Positions 11,701 to 24,086 are shown, counted from the first letter of the stretch. The stretch is DNA of 64,000 nt from Planoprotostelium fungivorum (GCA_003024175.1 MDYQ01000003.1:273962-337961), one strand, 5' to 3'. Program-made: numbers and translations. Notes: generated from the letters alone by a model not told the origin.

Positions 11701-14357
11701 GAACATCACTCCTGTGCCTCTCACCTTCTACGTTCTCTCTCCCATTAACTCTTGCGCGCCCTCTCAACTGCTCAGCGATGTCGCAGAGACCAACATATTG
11801 AGGGGTCTTATCTTCTTCCTATGTGTGATCAATCAAAGACGACACGATTTGAATCACTTTTCCGAGAAAGTATAGATTGTGAATCAATGCAGCGTAGTGT
11901 CCAATCCATGGAGGGAGCAATGTACCCTCCAGTTCTTCCACAGAAGTGGAGGCAGGGGCCTACTTCGTGTTATAAAAGATGAAAGAAATGTACACACAGT
12001 GAATAGATGATATGTACTGTCTGATGAATCCTTCAACGTGAGATGCTCTGGCCTAGGTGCATCCTTGTACTTGCTGATCAGCTTCTCTAACTCGAAAACC
12101 AGACCCTCTCTCTTGAAATGATGGATGAAAACATTTGGCATCTTCACAAGAAGTACATGACCTATCTGGAGACATGCAGCAACGATGGATAATTCAGAGT
12201 TGGCAAGGAGGTTGGCAAGAAAGCTAGATACACTGAGGTCCTATAGTTTTCATCAGGAGTGTACCTCTGTGTGACTCACCTGCAATACAGCATACAAGGT
12301 GGATTCGCTGGATAGAATCACAATCTTGGATAGAGCAGCGAGACTCTTCGATCTATACGGTTCAGTTGAACAGAGAAGAGAATTCGAACCTGACAATCGG
12401 ATTTACGGCAGAAGTGAGCACTTGAATCAATGGACCGGCCAATAAAGAACCGAATGATTTGAGGAGCTCAGGATCTCCAACCAACATCGATTCCTTCTCG
12501 CTAGATCTCTATCATTTTGTCAATGACTCATCAGTGATGCACATCAACACACTGCAGTAGAGGCAGAGGCCACAGCCGGTTGGGTTTCCAAGAGGAGTTG
12601 AGAGTTGCCCAAGAGAGCAAGAATGTCTTCATCAGTGTCCATTCGATGTAGATCCTCTTCTTCCTCCTCTCTCTCTTCGCTCTCGTCCTCTTCCTCTTCT
12701 TTGTTCCCCTCCTTCTCCGCCCTCTCTTCTCTCTCTTCTTTTTTCCCCTGTTCTTCTCTCTTATTTCCCACCGGCGGCCCTGTTAATCTGGACTCCAAAT
12801 GGCTCAATATCCCCTCACTATCCCTCCTATTTCGTTTTAATCTTTTTCTACGACTCGTCCTATTCCTCACAGTGATATCCTCGCTGCGTTGAGACGTTCA
12901 ATAATTCTCTGCGGAATGCGCATCAGATGCTGTCTTCTATCATTGGTTGTTGACGCCTGAGGTAATAATAGTCGCATATCTATCTCAATTTACACCATTT
13001 CAACAACATGAATCACCTTGAGGTAGAGATGGGAACAACTCATTGATGAGACTGAGGACTTGAATCAATTGATCGATAGGAACTGCCGCAGTCAGATCTT
13101 GTTGAAAGTGTGTGATGTGTTGTTTTAACTCACGTAGAGAGGAAGGAGTGGTGGAGGAAGAGCCAGATTGACAAGAGGAAATCCACTGACTCAGAACTTC
13201 GATTAACCCCTCAGATACGACTCTCTTCCACAGATGAGGAACGGTGCATAGCAGACTAGAATCGTCAATGGTCTGATCGATATACGAGTGGATCATCACG
13301 TGAGGGATCGGATGATGTTGATGAACACTGAATTGTGATTGTTGGCTGATGTGGGTGTGGCTGTGCTTGCATTCTGTGGTGTGACCAGTTTGCATAATTT
13401 ATGAATTAGCTGATTCCTGCACATGCTCAATAGCTTGTCCTCGCTTCCGAGGAACATCTCAGTCAAGCGAGCGAAACAGACCACTGTCTTCTCCACAACT
13501 GGCGGTGATCAATGTCAAATCTTACGTCAGCCCACAAACTCACTCTTTGTGTCTGAAGAGTCCAGGAGATTTTCTAAATTGAGGAAGGAATCCTCAACCA
13601 TGGGATAGCACTCGTTGGGGACCTATGAATATGAGAAGTGACAATAATGATCAACTGAATCACTTGTCTGCACAGATTGGCTGCTATAGACACACAGATG
13701 CGTTGTGTGTTGATGGCGAAAAAGTCGATGTACGACAACACCGCCATCAAGCCGCCGGATTGTAGCACAGCCGTGGGATATTCTATGGAGATCTTCTCCA
13801 GGCACTATTGGTGAATCAGTCTTTTCCGATATCCCTCCTATACCTGGATAGCCTGTTCTGCGAGGTCGATGAACTCGATCGATAACAGTTTGGCGCAGAG
13901 AGGCTCTACTCCTTTGTGATTGACAATTGATTGACACGATGAAGGTAGTGCCTATTCAACTGATCAACCACTGAACAGTGACTCGATTGTAACTCACTTC
14001 CATGAGATACGCTAGAGCTCTGCAACTTATGAGCATGATCTCCGGATTATATTCCACGTTGAGGAGTTGAATCAACACTGGCACAAAAGAATCCATTGAA
14101 ACGTTAGCCATGTTTTCTTCTGTACCCATAGATAAGAAATCGCACAATTCTAAGAGACATTGGAGCTGCATCCCCTCGTTTCCCTCCGATTTCAGACCTT
14201 GTAATAGTGTGTTCAATCTACCTCGACCTGCGAACGGGTTAGTTGAATTTCTTATGTCTGAGACATTACTCATGGGGTTCTGAGAAGAGAACAGATCTTG
14301 ACTAGAATGCGACATGGCTTGAGTGGAACTTTCCTCCGCATTAGCGTCAAACTCCAT
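8764..14357 (-). CDS. HECT-type E3 ubiquitin ligase, UPL3/TRIP12 family
   Basis: HECT ligases accept ubiquitin on a catalytic Cys and pass it to substrate; UPL3/TRIP12 proteins combine armadillo repeats with a C-terminal HECT domain. The N-terminal exons (14357 to about 13000) carry armadillo-like sequence including LLQGLKSEGNEGMQLQCL, DSFVPVLIQLLNVEYNPEIM and LMAVLSYIDFFAINTQR. A very acidic, low-complexity exon lies at 12544-12870. The HECT part starts about 10120: SILEVEYFGEVGTGLGPTLE, then FLGTFVAKGILDSR, and FVTGSPKLPAGG. After a 38-nt intron near 8940, the last exon reads LPSVNCCFYYLKLPEYS and ends GQGAFSFN with TAG at 8764-8766. The second Cys aligns with the catalytic Cys; the usual preceding Thr is Cys. 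The ATG at 14357 is preferred; it faces the CH-RhoGAP gene across about 215 bp. Confidence 0.88.
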
Positions 14358-14573
14358 GACAGTATGTTTGAATCAGAACCAAGCGATGGATTATCTTGTT
14401 TAAGTGCTTGTTCTTCGTGATCAGCAGATGAATAAATTCTGCGACTTACGTATGATTGTCTCATTTTACAACACCCAAAAAAGCTACCTGAGCTTCCGAT
14501 CGACTGCTGCCATCGAATTCCTCCTTGTCTTTAACTATACAGCCAGAACCATACTCACACAATATCTCACCTG

Positions 14574-16964
14574 ATGTCTGCAACTGGGAAGGAAGCGCTC
14601 CTCCTCTGGTGCCAAAGAAATACAGAACGTGATGAGACATTATCTGAGAAATATTCACGGGAGACCAGCATACTCTAATGTGAGGGTGAAAAATTTCACT
14701 TCGAGCTGGGCTGATGGGTTAGCCTTTTGTGCCTTGCTTCATCGGTTTTTGGGTGAGACGTGATGTGGTGCAAGTCGATTGATAGCAGAAAGGTGATCAA
14801 GTTATCAATTTCAAGCAACTTGAGGCAAAGAATGGGGAGGACAACAATCGTTTAGCCTTCTCTTTGGGAGAAAAGAATGGTAGATAAGTTGCACTCCGTC
14901 AACTGAAGAAGACTTGTAGGAATACCAGCTTTGTTGGATGCAGAGGACATGTCTACCCCAGAACAGTTCTCCATCATCACTTATGTGTCTCAATACTACC
15001 ATCGTTTTCAAAATAGTTCCAACGCAACGTCTGGTGTTGCATCCATCACCTTCTCACCTAATGATACAACGAATTCGTTCAGGTGAATGCTGGCTGTGCA
15101 CATATTGATTTATTCTATTATAGTGCAGTTATCGCAGAGAAGCCTCACCCAGAACAACGTCGCATCCCCGTCGCTGAAGTGGAAGAGAGAGCTATAATGG
15201 TAGCACAGAACTGCATCACACCGGAAACGCAGTCGACTATTACAATTGCCGGACAGGAGCTCATTAATGCCGGGGCGTATATAGAGAAACAAAAGAAGCC
15301 TACCTCGGAAGATATACCCTCTGTGAGTGAATCCAACATCAAGCGACGCTAACACCGTCAGATTACAAGAAATAAGAAGGCTGCTTCTTCTTTATTCGGT
15401 CTTCCCATTGAACATGGTTTAACTGAGAACTGCTCAAACATGGACGTGCCACAGATAGCGCAGGAGTTGATTGAATGTCTGTCTAGAAAAAGTGAGATTA
15501 TTTTGAAAGTTCGCAAATAACTCAGCACAGAGTATCTCCACACTGAAGGAATATTCCGAGTGGCATCTGACAAAAACAGAGTCAAATCATTGAAAGCAGA
15601 TTATGACAAAGGTGAACGAATCAGTGGTATTTGGGTCTGAATATTTCAAGCGTTCACAACAGGATACAAGCATAAAGTGGACCTTCTCAAATATGCGGAT
15701 GAGAGTGCTCACACCGTGGCTGCAGTGTTGAAATTGTATCTCTATTACTTACCAGAACCTCTTCTACTCCCATCGCCGTCCTTCATGTCACATTGGCATG
15801 ATGTAATTCGAGATCGAGGTGATACTGAATAATCGTGATGATGGATTCCTCTTACACCTGTTCAGGTGTCGAGAGAGGCATTGACAGTCTCCCAGCCCGA
15901 TCAAGAGCTTTAGTAGAGTATCTCTTTGACTACTTGGCCAAACTAGTGGGAGCTCAGCAGAACAACAAGTTGAGCGCGTCTACAGTCAGCAAGATATTTG
16001 GGCCCATTTTATTGCCTAACAAGGCGGCACCATCCCCAGAGCATACGAAGATGGCAGAAAGTATTCTCAAGATGCTCATCGAATTGCGATCCGAGCATTC
16101 ATCATCTACCAGAGCAATAACGACTAGTAAAGCTCTACCTGTATACCATCCAGATAGTGAACTGGAGACCGAAGCCACTAGGATCAAAAAGAGATCGGAA
16201 GAGAACACCTCTGTAATGAGCATAGCTGCTCTACAGAAACAGGTGCAGATGCTCACTGGAAAGATTTCAGAGAAAGAGAAGAGCATAAACAACTTGAAGC
16301 AAGGAAACGAAGCCATAGCTAAGAGGCAGAAGGATTCTGAGATGAAGATGGCCGAGCTAGAGAAGCTGTGGAGGATAGCAGATAATATGCAAAATCAATT
16401 GAAGGTATATGCTGGCCACCCTCATCCTTCTTGATTGACAAGATAGGAAAAATTCGCTGCGAGAGACAAGAAGCTCGTTGAACAAGAGAAGACTGTAGAG
16501 AGCTTGAGAGCAGGAGACAGAACGAAAATTGTCGGTGCACCACCAGAAGACAGAAGAGACGTTTTCTCGCAACAAACAAATGCGATCAATCAACAGATGC
16601 AACGACTGCAGTCACAAGTGAATGAACAGCAGTGGACTATTCTAACGGATGCACTAGATTGGTGATAAGTCCAAAGAATTGGAGCAGATGCAGAAAGACA
16701 TGCAAAGCTTGAGACAGAGTCTGCTGGATTTAGAGGCGAAGTGAGAAGACATGGGAAGTTGCACCTGACATTCACAGGAGCACGCAAGAGCAACAGAATA
16801 CTATCGAACTCCAAGACATGATGAAGCAAATTAAGACGGACAATCTGTCAGTGTCTGAACTACAGAAGCAGATCTCTACATTGGAAGGCACCATTAGGGA
16901 GGAAGTGTTATTGAAAGAAAAGTATCTCGATATGTACAACAAGGAGAAGAGTCAACAAGTGTAA
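14574..16964 (+). CDS. CH domain - RhoGAP - coiled-coil protein
   Basis: Start ATG at 14574 opens [18 protein letters not shown], the first helix of a calponin homology domain, continuing across short introns through [20 protein letters not shown] and [17 protein letters not shown] to [14 protein letters not shown] linker leads to a RhoGAP domain (about 15365-16090) with [31 protein letters not shown] holding the arginine finger, [13 protein letters not shown] and [17 protein letters not shown]. The C-terminal third (about 16170-16964) is heptad-rich coiled coil. The CH domain suggests actin contact and the RhoGAP domain GTP hydrolysis on Rho/Rac proteins, so a cortical cytoskeleton regulator is inferred. 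The stop TAA is at 16962-16964, only 11 bp from the stop of the convergent peroxidase gene. Confidence 0.87.
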
Positions 16965-16975
16965 GATAAAGTCGT

Positions 16976-18164
16976 TTATAGCTTGGATTTGGCCTCCTTT
17001 CCCTTCTCTGTCATGGGCTTTTGAGGTGCTGCCTTTGGAACATCTCCGCTTCTCGCTTGCTCTGCTGTCTTATTCTTATCCTTTCCTTCGTTGTTTGGAT
17101 CTGTTCCATCTCTTCTCACTCCCAACTGCCATCATATGTCACTCTCTATGTATCGCATGATACGATCACCTCCAGAAGCTTGGAGAACACAGCAGCAAAA
17201 TCTTCGTAGAACTTCTTTTGATCCTTGGCATACAAGTCAACGTATTTGATGAAGCTATCGTCCTTGATGAGAGCAATGTCCGTGGGAAGCATCATCAGAC
17301 GATCTTCCTCGTCGGCATATTGTAACGGTCCGTCCCACTTCTTTGGCTTCCACTCCAGCGATCGTAACAACTTGAAGCTGTAGAGATGTTAAGATACGAG
17401 GATGTGCTTATATGTGACAGTTCCATAATGGATATCATATTATCTATGTTCAATGATATACAAGGAAAGAGTACACACTATTGGTTGGAAAACTTGGTGG
17501 GGTTGTTGACCCAAGGACCACTGAAACCAGATCTATCAGGGTGGCACCTTCCCAAATTGTGGGCGCCGCTAAGAGCAACAATCTCTTGGTCATTGAATCC
17601 CATTCTGTAGAAGATGTGTCGGATATGGTCGGCTCCTTGAGCTGCGTCAGGAAGCCGTCCGCGAGGTGGGCATTTGTTGTCGTCAGTGTAATCAGTTCTT
17701 CCTGTTGCATATCAATTCACATATTCGGCGTCCACAGTCTCACCAGGCTCCCATTTGATCTTGGGACCGCCCATAGATTCTACGGCAACACAACCAGCAA
17801 GGGTCCACAAGTCTGAGTAGGAAACCCAAGGGTTCTTCTCCTTCACAGGCTCCAAAAACTTTCTAGCATGTTGAAGGCCAGCATTAGCTGGATCACCTGC
17901 GGTTGTCAGGCGAAGTAGATGGTTGGGCCACACCTCCTTCCTTTTCATAACGCATTCCAGCACCAGATGAACCACCTGTGCCAGTGGCCTTATCGTAAGT
18001 TCCGGCTGCATGCCTGTTACAGGTTAGCCGTTGAAATTATTCTCGTTGACAGACCAGGCAAGTCGGACGAGAATGGGGCCAATGTGTCCATCGTCATAAC
18101 CGGGCAGGTGTAACAATTTTACGATATCTTGGCGGACAGTGTCGTAGTCTCCTGGTTTGCTCAT
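16976..18164 (-). CDS. Class I haem peroxidase (cytochrome c/ascorbate peroxidase type) ending in a PTS1
   Basis: Start ATG at 18164 opens [18 protein letters not shown]. The distal site reads [14 protein letters not shown] (Arg, Trp, distal His), restored across an intron whose donor falls inside the Trp codon. [20 protein letters not shown] and [20 protein letters not shown] follow, then the proximal site [11 protein letters not shown] with GPW (the CCP Trp191 position), and [17 protein letters not shown]. These are class I peroxidase residues; the enzyme reduces hydrogen peroxide using cytochrome c or ascorbate, and sequence alone does not choose the donor. The last residues are KEAKSKL before TAA (16976-16978), a canonical peroxisomal targeting signal. 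No N-terminal mitochondrial presequence is apparent. Confidence 0.88.
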
Positions 18165-18371
18165 GTTTGTTCTGTGAGAAGTGCCTGTTTGCTTTGGGGA
18201 ATTCTTTATTCCCCGGAACGGTAGTTGTAGAGGAAGAAAACAACAATTAAGCGGATTTCATCGGTTCATTAACACAAGGGATGGAGGATAGTGTTATTGA
18301 TCGTGTTGGGAAGCATCTGATAGGGTAAGAAGCTCTGTCAAATGTCTCACGACCCCAATTAAGTCTTCTGT

Positions 18372-21037
18372 TCAACCTTAGCTTTCGTGAATTGCTGCGG
18401 TCTTCTCACCTGCATTCTCTCGTTGATTGGTCTCGGATTGTGCAGCCAATAGAAGTTTTCTCAGAATCTGCATAATTCGATCTGTTTGAATTTTCGAGAA
18501 TGTCTTCCCTTCTTCCCCTTCTATGCTTGAAGATTGTTAGATTCGTAGTATGTTCGTACTTCTTATATCACCTGAAATTGTACAACGTTTTACATACAGT
18601 AGAGCAGAGAGTGAGATCCAACTTGTCCTCTTCTTTACTGTTACTCTCGCTTAAATGGTTAGCGCTATCTTGGAGGATGTCCATCAATCTGTTTTAATGA
18701 GATGCATCGTCTGAAATGATCTCACTTGTCGACACCACCCTCTGAGACGATTGCAGATCGATTTTTTGGGTCTGTCATGAGATTCATCAGCACGCCAGCT
18801 GTATTATACACTACTTCTCTGTGACTGTGTTCTAATAATAGCAACAGGCTCTCGTCAGCTACCAGTGGTCAGATTTCAATTGTATCCATTAAAGATTACC
18901 TCCAGTCAGAGACATCAGCTTGCGGACTTCTGGGCTTCGAGAAAAATTACCCAGCGCCCTCGCTGTCTCTATCACAGCCTCTTCATTCTTGTGCATCAAT
19001 AATTTGAGAATCACTACATGATGAGGTCATCACTTCTGATTATTATATCCCACGGGATACCCACATTTCGAAATCTCGTATTGATTTCTTGTGATGACAT
19101 TCGAATCACTTGAGTAATAAGACAGGTTCGTTATGAAACCAATAACGTTCAACACAAGTTCTTCGCTCTCATCCATTGATTTCTTCTCTATACAAGGTCT
19201 AAATGTATCATACTTCATTCAGTCCACCCACCTAACAGGACATAAAGCAGGTTGATCTCCCGTCGCTCAGATATGATCGGTCCGATAGTCTCAGATATGG
19301 ATAGATTGGCCAATATACGAATCAGTTTTGTAGAGAGATCCTCAAGATCTCTGTCTTTCTGAGTGATAACTTGCTCACACCAACGTTCGAACATACTGAA
19401 TAGTACCTGGAACATTTAGACCTCATTATGTTTTGGCTTTCGATCGCACATTGGTGGCGTTGAATTGCTCGAAGATGATTTTTCTGGCTTCTTCCGATGA
19501 GCCTGTCAAATTACCCAGAGAGAACAATACCCGAACGCAAATGGGATAGTAATCTGAAAATCGATCCAGCAGATTGATTAAACTCAGAATTGCTGGTGGG
19601 GAGGCTGTGATTGCATTTCTAGCATCGTTGATGCAGGTGATCTTAGCTAATATACGAACAATATTCAAGACGAGCTCCTGCTTTGTGGAGACTCTGTTGT
19701 CATCGCAGAGAGTGCAGAGAGTCACAGCATCTTGTGCAGAGAGATTTGATCCCCCAGAGATCAAGTTGCGAAGAGTGGCTGTAACCTGCACTAATTCAGA
19801 CATACACGGTGTGCGGTATGTCGATCACCTGAATCAAGAAGGACAAAATGCGATCGTATGATTCTTTTTTCGTCTCTGTGGTTTCAGATTTGGTCTGAGA
19901 CAGCACAGCCTCCAGATCTGCTATGCGAGAAATATCTAACCACTTGGTAAGACTCTCCACTACTCCTAAATCGATCAGATCCCTCAGATTCTGTTCTTTA
20001 GAGGAGATGTTCTTCCACGTTCCGACTGCATATAAAATGATCTGCGCCAACCGTTACATGTCACTTTTTTAAGTGAAAGACTCACCTCGAAGAAAGCAGT
20101 TGCGGAATTGGACGAGAGATTTTTGAATGGTAGTTGAATGATGCGGTTCATCAACTCCAACAAGTTGCCCTCCTCTGAGAATTTTGAATCATTATCCTCC
20201 ATCTTGGACGTGCGATAGAGGAGCCTGCAGGCGTGGGCTAAAGGTGGGGTACGGTTTGCTACCTTCCCTTATGTCACTTATCATTCAGTTTCATTCACAT
20301 CACCTTCAATACAATCTTGCAGTGTTTCATGAGGATAGACGCATTTGTGTGTTCCGCAAATCGAGACACTCCTTCGAGAACCTCCCTCCTACCATCTTTT
20401 ACCTTGAAATCCCACTGACAACACTGCTGAAATAGGGAGTCCAATAGTGTGCTCAATACCTGGGTGTCCGAGAAGTCGGCACTGCTAAGCTCCTCGAGGA
20501 GATGTTCGATGCTCGTCCATTGTCTTTCTTCGACCTCATTCTTTGGAGTCACCGAGGGAGACGTATGTGGACTGTCTCGAGAAGCCACCTTCTGCAGAAA
20601 ATTGTTGGATTCGCTGAGATCTTCTTTCATCTCACCTTGATTGGAGAAGATGTGATCGGCTCTAATTGATCAAGTCTTCGAGGCGTCGTTTGGAGTCCTA
20701 CAAAGAGTCAATTCCAGACGTTTGCTTCATCAAAACATCTCATACCCAGACTGAGCTTGAATTGTGCAGCTCCTAATTCTTGTGTACCGATCGCAGAAGT
20801 GGGTCTAGTCTCAGACTGAGATAAATTTCTGAACCCACTTAATTTTGTATACCACTCAACAAACTCTCACCTCTTCTGCGTTGGCGTTAGAGGTCGGGTT
20901 GGGCTCTTCAGAGAAGCGTGAGGGGAGGTGTTGCCCGCAGACGACTTTCTCTGAGAAGGTGGAGAAGAAACGGCATCCTTTGCTGATGACAGAGCACGAG
21001 CGATAGAAGACGTTTTCTTTGGTTCCATTGAGCTCAT
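18372..21037 (-). CDS. ARMC2: Armadillo-repeat protein, ARMC2-like
   Basis: Start ATG at 21037 opens MSSMEPKKTSSIARALSS, a basic, disordered N-terminus (to about 20640). From about 20430 onward the exons give armadillo-type helical repeats: WKNISSKEQNLRDLIDLGVV, LVQVTATLRNLISGGSN, ICVRVLFSLGNLTGSSEEAR, LIRILANLSISETIGPI and LVLNVIGFITNLSYYSSDSN. The order and spacing of these blocks resemble ARMC2, a protein needed for axonemal radial-spoke or central-apparatus assembly in animals and algae. If correct, the organism has or recently had flagella. The last exons (18660-18372) were joined by splice signals and end at TGA 18372-18374; the 3' end is less certain than the repeat core. Another armadillo family member is possible. 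Confidence 0.6.
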
Positions 21038-21129
21038 CGTGAGTCAGCCTCGTCCCACAGCTCGGATAAATTGGCCAATTTTGGGTGGCTGTGTTGTAAA
21101 CCGACGCAGAAATTAAAAAGGAATAGCTT

Positions 21130-23869
21130 TTATTCTCTTGACACGCTCAAACTTCCTCCCTCTACGATGCCTCTCATTCCTTTGATAAACCTCTCTGAGT
21201 AGAACCGTGGATGCTGTGCAGAAATACCCCACTGCTGATGTCAATACAGTGCACGATTTCGATCTCTCACCTTGTCTTTCTGAAGCACATACACCTTGAA
21301 AAACCTCTCCCTCTTCTTTGCTGCATCCCATGCTTGCAGTATGTCAATTACACCGACGAAATAGATCTCCGTTCCATCTTCAGACAAGATCCCTCCATCG
21401 GCTAAACGGAAGAACGGCTTTTCATCACTCGAGTGATGTCAGTGCAACGATGAGAGAGGTCACACCTTTGATCGTCGTTGATGAACTCCTCGTTGTCTCT
21501 GATTTTGTGAAAACCAAGCAAGAGAGAATAATCCATGATGTTCTGTGATGCAAAAAACTGTTCCATTGAGATGCATCTCAGTTCATCCCCTTACTTTCGA
21601 ATCAATCTCGATCTGTCTGAGAAACAGTTCTCTCATTCTGGGATTCATCTTCAGTTTTCTCTTGGTGCCAGCAAAATCGACATCCATTCCCTGCTTGCCA
21701 TTCTCATCGTGCAATTTTCCCACCTATCTCGCTCAGTTTCTCCACTCCAACTCTCCACTCACTCTACGATTGACCCAAGAGCCCTTGAGATCGTACGTTC
21801 TATCGATGATGCGGGACGTGTCGATGACGTTCTCCATCACAGCCACGATCGTCGTCTGACCATGAGACACGTTGAACGCATGAAGTCCATAGAATCGATT
21901 GATCAGCGTACCCGGATGACTGTTCATATGCTGTGCTCATTTAATCTTCACGTCTCACTGTTTCAGCTTCTCATGTTCGGTTGATTGTGATCTAGTCTTA
22001 CCCTATAAAACTCTGGGAGGATATCGATGAGAAGTTGTGCCTCGTATTGAGTCAATGTCTTGAGGATGTACTTCTTGTCCGGAGAAAACACAAAGAAACT
22101 TCCACTCCGACCGTCTGAGAATTTCTGATTCTTCAGATTGGCCATGAAGTGACGTGGCTCCATGGCTGACAGATAATCCTTGTTCGAAACCCCCGCAATC
22201 CGTCTCAAGTTCATGAATACCAGCGGTGCATAATCCACAAAGAAGGTGTGATTCGTCACCCTGGATACCATCGATTCACTGCACTTCAATCAGAACGATA
22301 TCGATGGAACTACTGTGTGACTCACTCTTCTTGGATCTCTTGAACGTCAGTGAAATCAGAGGTGACGATGCTCCTCTGTGAATCTCCACTCTCAATCAAT
22401 CGGGTCACCTTATCTCGTTATTCTCCTCACAGCCCATATCCTCACACTCTTGGTGATTCCACTGATGATGCATGAGATGACGTACTTCCTCAACAGAACG
22501 TCTACGTTCTGTACATCGGCCTGCCTCTCGTGAGGGTTCTTCCTGAATTCCCCCGATCCTTGAGATGGTCACTTTGGTATATTCCATCGAACTTCACCTC
22601 CTTCTCCATCGGTGCTGCTGGAATCTGCACCACCCGTGACACGAATGATGTGAGCGATCGGAGCTGGTAACACCTATCCGGTCAATCCTTGTTCCACGAT
22701 AATCTCACCTTCTTCTTGAACGATCTCCAAATGGGAGGATTGGTGATCCACACCAGAGCATTGCAGAACCCTTGTAGTGCCACACCGATGATGTCTATCT
22801 CTCAGTCTCCTTCCATCATCACGAATGTCTCACCTAGATACTGAATGAGGGTGGCTTCTTGATAATTGTTCTCCAGCTCAGGTTTGATGATTTGTTGGAT
22901 TCTGTGTGCCAGGGGAAGGGACCAGAGTAAGAGGAAAGTGAAGACATAGAGACTCATACGGATCAAGAGTTTGTAGTATTGTTGGTTCGCCAGTGATGCC
23001 TCCGTAGAAGATTGTGGCATGAAGCGACCAGAATCTTTCTTCTGGTGTTCGTGTTGGTGATGCGAATGAGGTTTGCTGATGAGAGGTGTCCTGGCGTTAC
23101 GGTGTGTCGTGTGCTCGATGTCTCTGTCTGGTACAATCGCTTGATCCAGCTGTCTCTGTATGCTCTTTGCTCGTACGGCCGCTTTCGAATGTGAGATGAA
23201 GAAATCGAAGTGAGTGATGTAAAGAGTCACCAAGAACGACGGTAATGATTGCTATGAAAGAATAGAAGGCTAGAGGAACGAAGAAGAGCAGTCTCCAATT
23301 GTTGACGACCCAACAGGTTCCATCACCAGCAGGACCGTATCTCCAGGCCGCCTGATTGTTTGGGTCATTCTTTGGGTTACTACCCGACATCATGATGGCG
23401 GTTGTGATGATGGATAAGGACCAAGTCCAAAGGTGAAACCATTTCGACATGAATCTGTTGCGATCACTCTCTATGAAATGATCGATTGATATTCACCCTG
23501 TGTCTACGAATGGGTTGTACATTTTAATCAACAGATTCACAGAAATCATTCCATTCCAGCTGATCGACGCGATGCCCCAGAATTGAGCAGCTAGAGCTTG
23601 AGCTAGGCACCAATCAGGGAGGTTCTGTTTGTTTTGTGAATCGTAAGCGAGAGCTGTGATGACAAATTTGAGCGAGAAGAACAAGTCGGCCACCGCCAAC
23701 CAGAAGACAAGATTCGTCGGATGTCTTCGTAAGTCTTTGACGACGAGATAGGTGATGACGATTAGAGCTGACGCTACAGGGGTCAATCGCGATTGATGAT
23801 ATGAAAATATTGTAACTCACCAACAGTTGAGAACCCAGCGAGGATACCCTCTACCTGGAAGAATCTCAT
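21130..23869 (-). CDS. GPCR - phosphatidylinositol phosphate kinase fusion (RpkA type)
   Basis: One gene encodes a seven-helix receptor followed by a PIP kinase. Start ATG at 23869 opens MRFFQVEGILAGFSTV; helices include SALIVITYLVV, LVFWLAVADLFFSLKFVI, WGIASISWNGMISVNLLI, WRLLFFVPLAFYSFIAIITV, MSLYVFTFLLLWSLPLA and GVALQGFCNALVWI. An open frame across introns at about 22690-22720 and 22580-22618 links the seventh helix to the kinase region: VDVLLRKYVISCIISGITKS, then GRSGSFFVFSPDKKYILKTL (glycine loop and catalytic Lys), LINRFYGLHAFNV, RTYDLKGSWVNR, LDYSLLLGFHKI and YFVGVIDILQAW, ending after QWGISAQHPRFYSERFI at TAA 21130-21132. Such proteins in Dictyostelium and Phytophthora couple receptor signals to phosphoinositide synthesis. 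Ligand and product (PI4P 5- or PI5P 4-kinase) are unknown. Confidence 0.87.
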
Positions 23870-23956
23870 CTGCGACTATAATGTAGCTCGTGTGTAACTT
23901 CTCGTCTCGGGTGTTCGTGTGACCACAAGAATTCTGAACTTTTTCAGGTCTACTTT

Positions 23957-24086
23957 TATTGTGCGGCCCAAGCGATTATTTACCTTTTTGAAAAAAAGTG
24001 CGTTAAGAAGACAAGTATCCATGGTGATTTTGCGTTATCGTACCGCATGCTAAAGAAAGGTAAATATTCGCATGGGCCGCACAATA
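23957..24086. mobile_element. Short inverted-repeat element (MITE-like, TA target site)
   Basis: Positions 23957-23987 and 24056-24086 form a 31-bp inverted repeat with two mismatches; the outer ends read TATTGTGCGGCCCA on both sides. Taking the terminal TA as the duplicated target dinucleotide, the element is about 126 bp with TTGTGCGGCCCA termini and no coding capacity. This is the form of a Tc1/mariner-type miniature element. It lies between the start of the GPCR-kinase gene and the 3' end of the next gene. Confidence 0.7.

Noticed and set aside
14461-14658. Minus-strand frame starting [20 protein letters not shown] as a 5' exon of the HECT ligase
   Set aside because: The opposite strand encodes the first CH-domain exons ([10 protein letters not shown] and [11 protein letters not shown]) with family-quality matches, so this frame is an antisense shadow.
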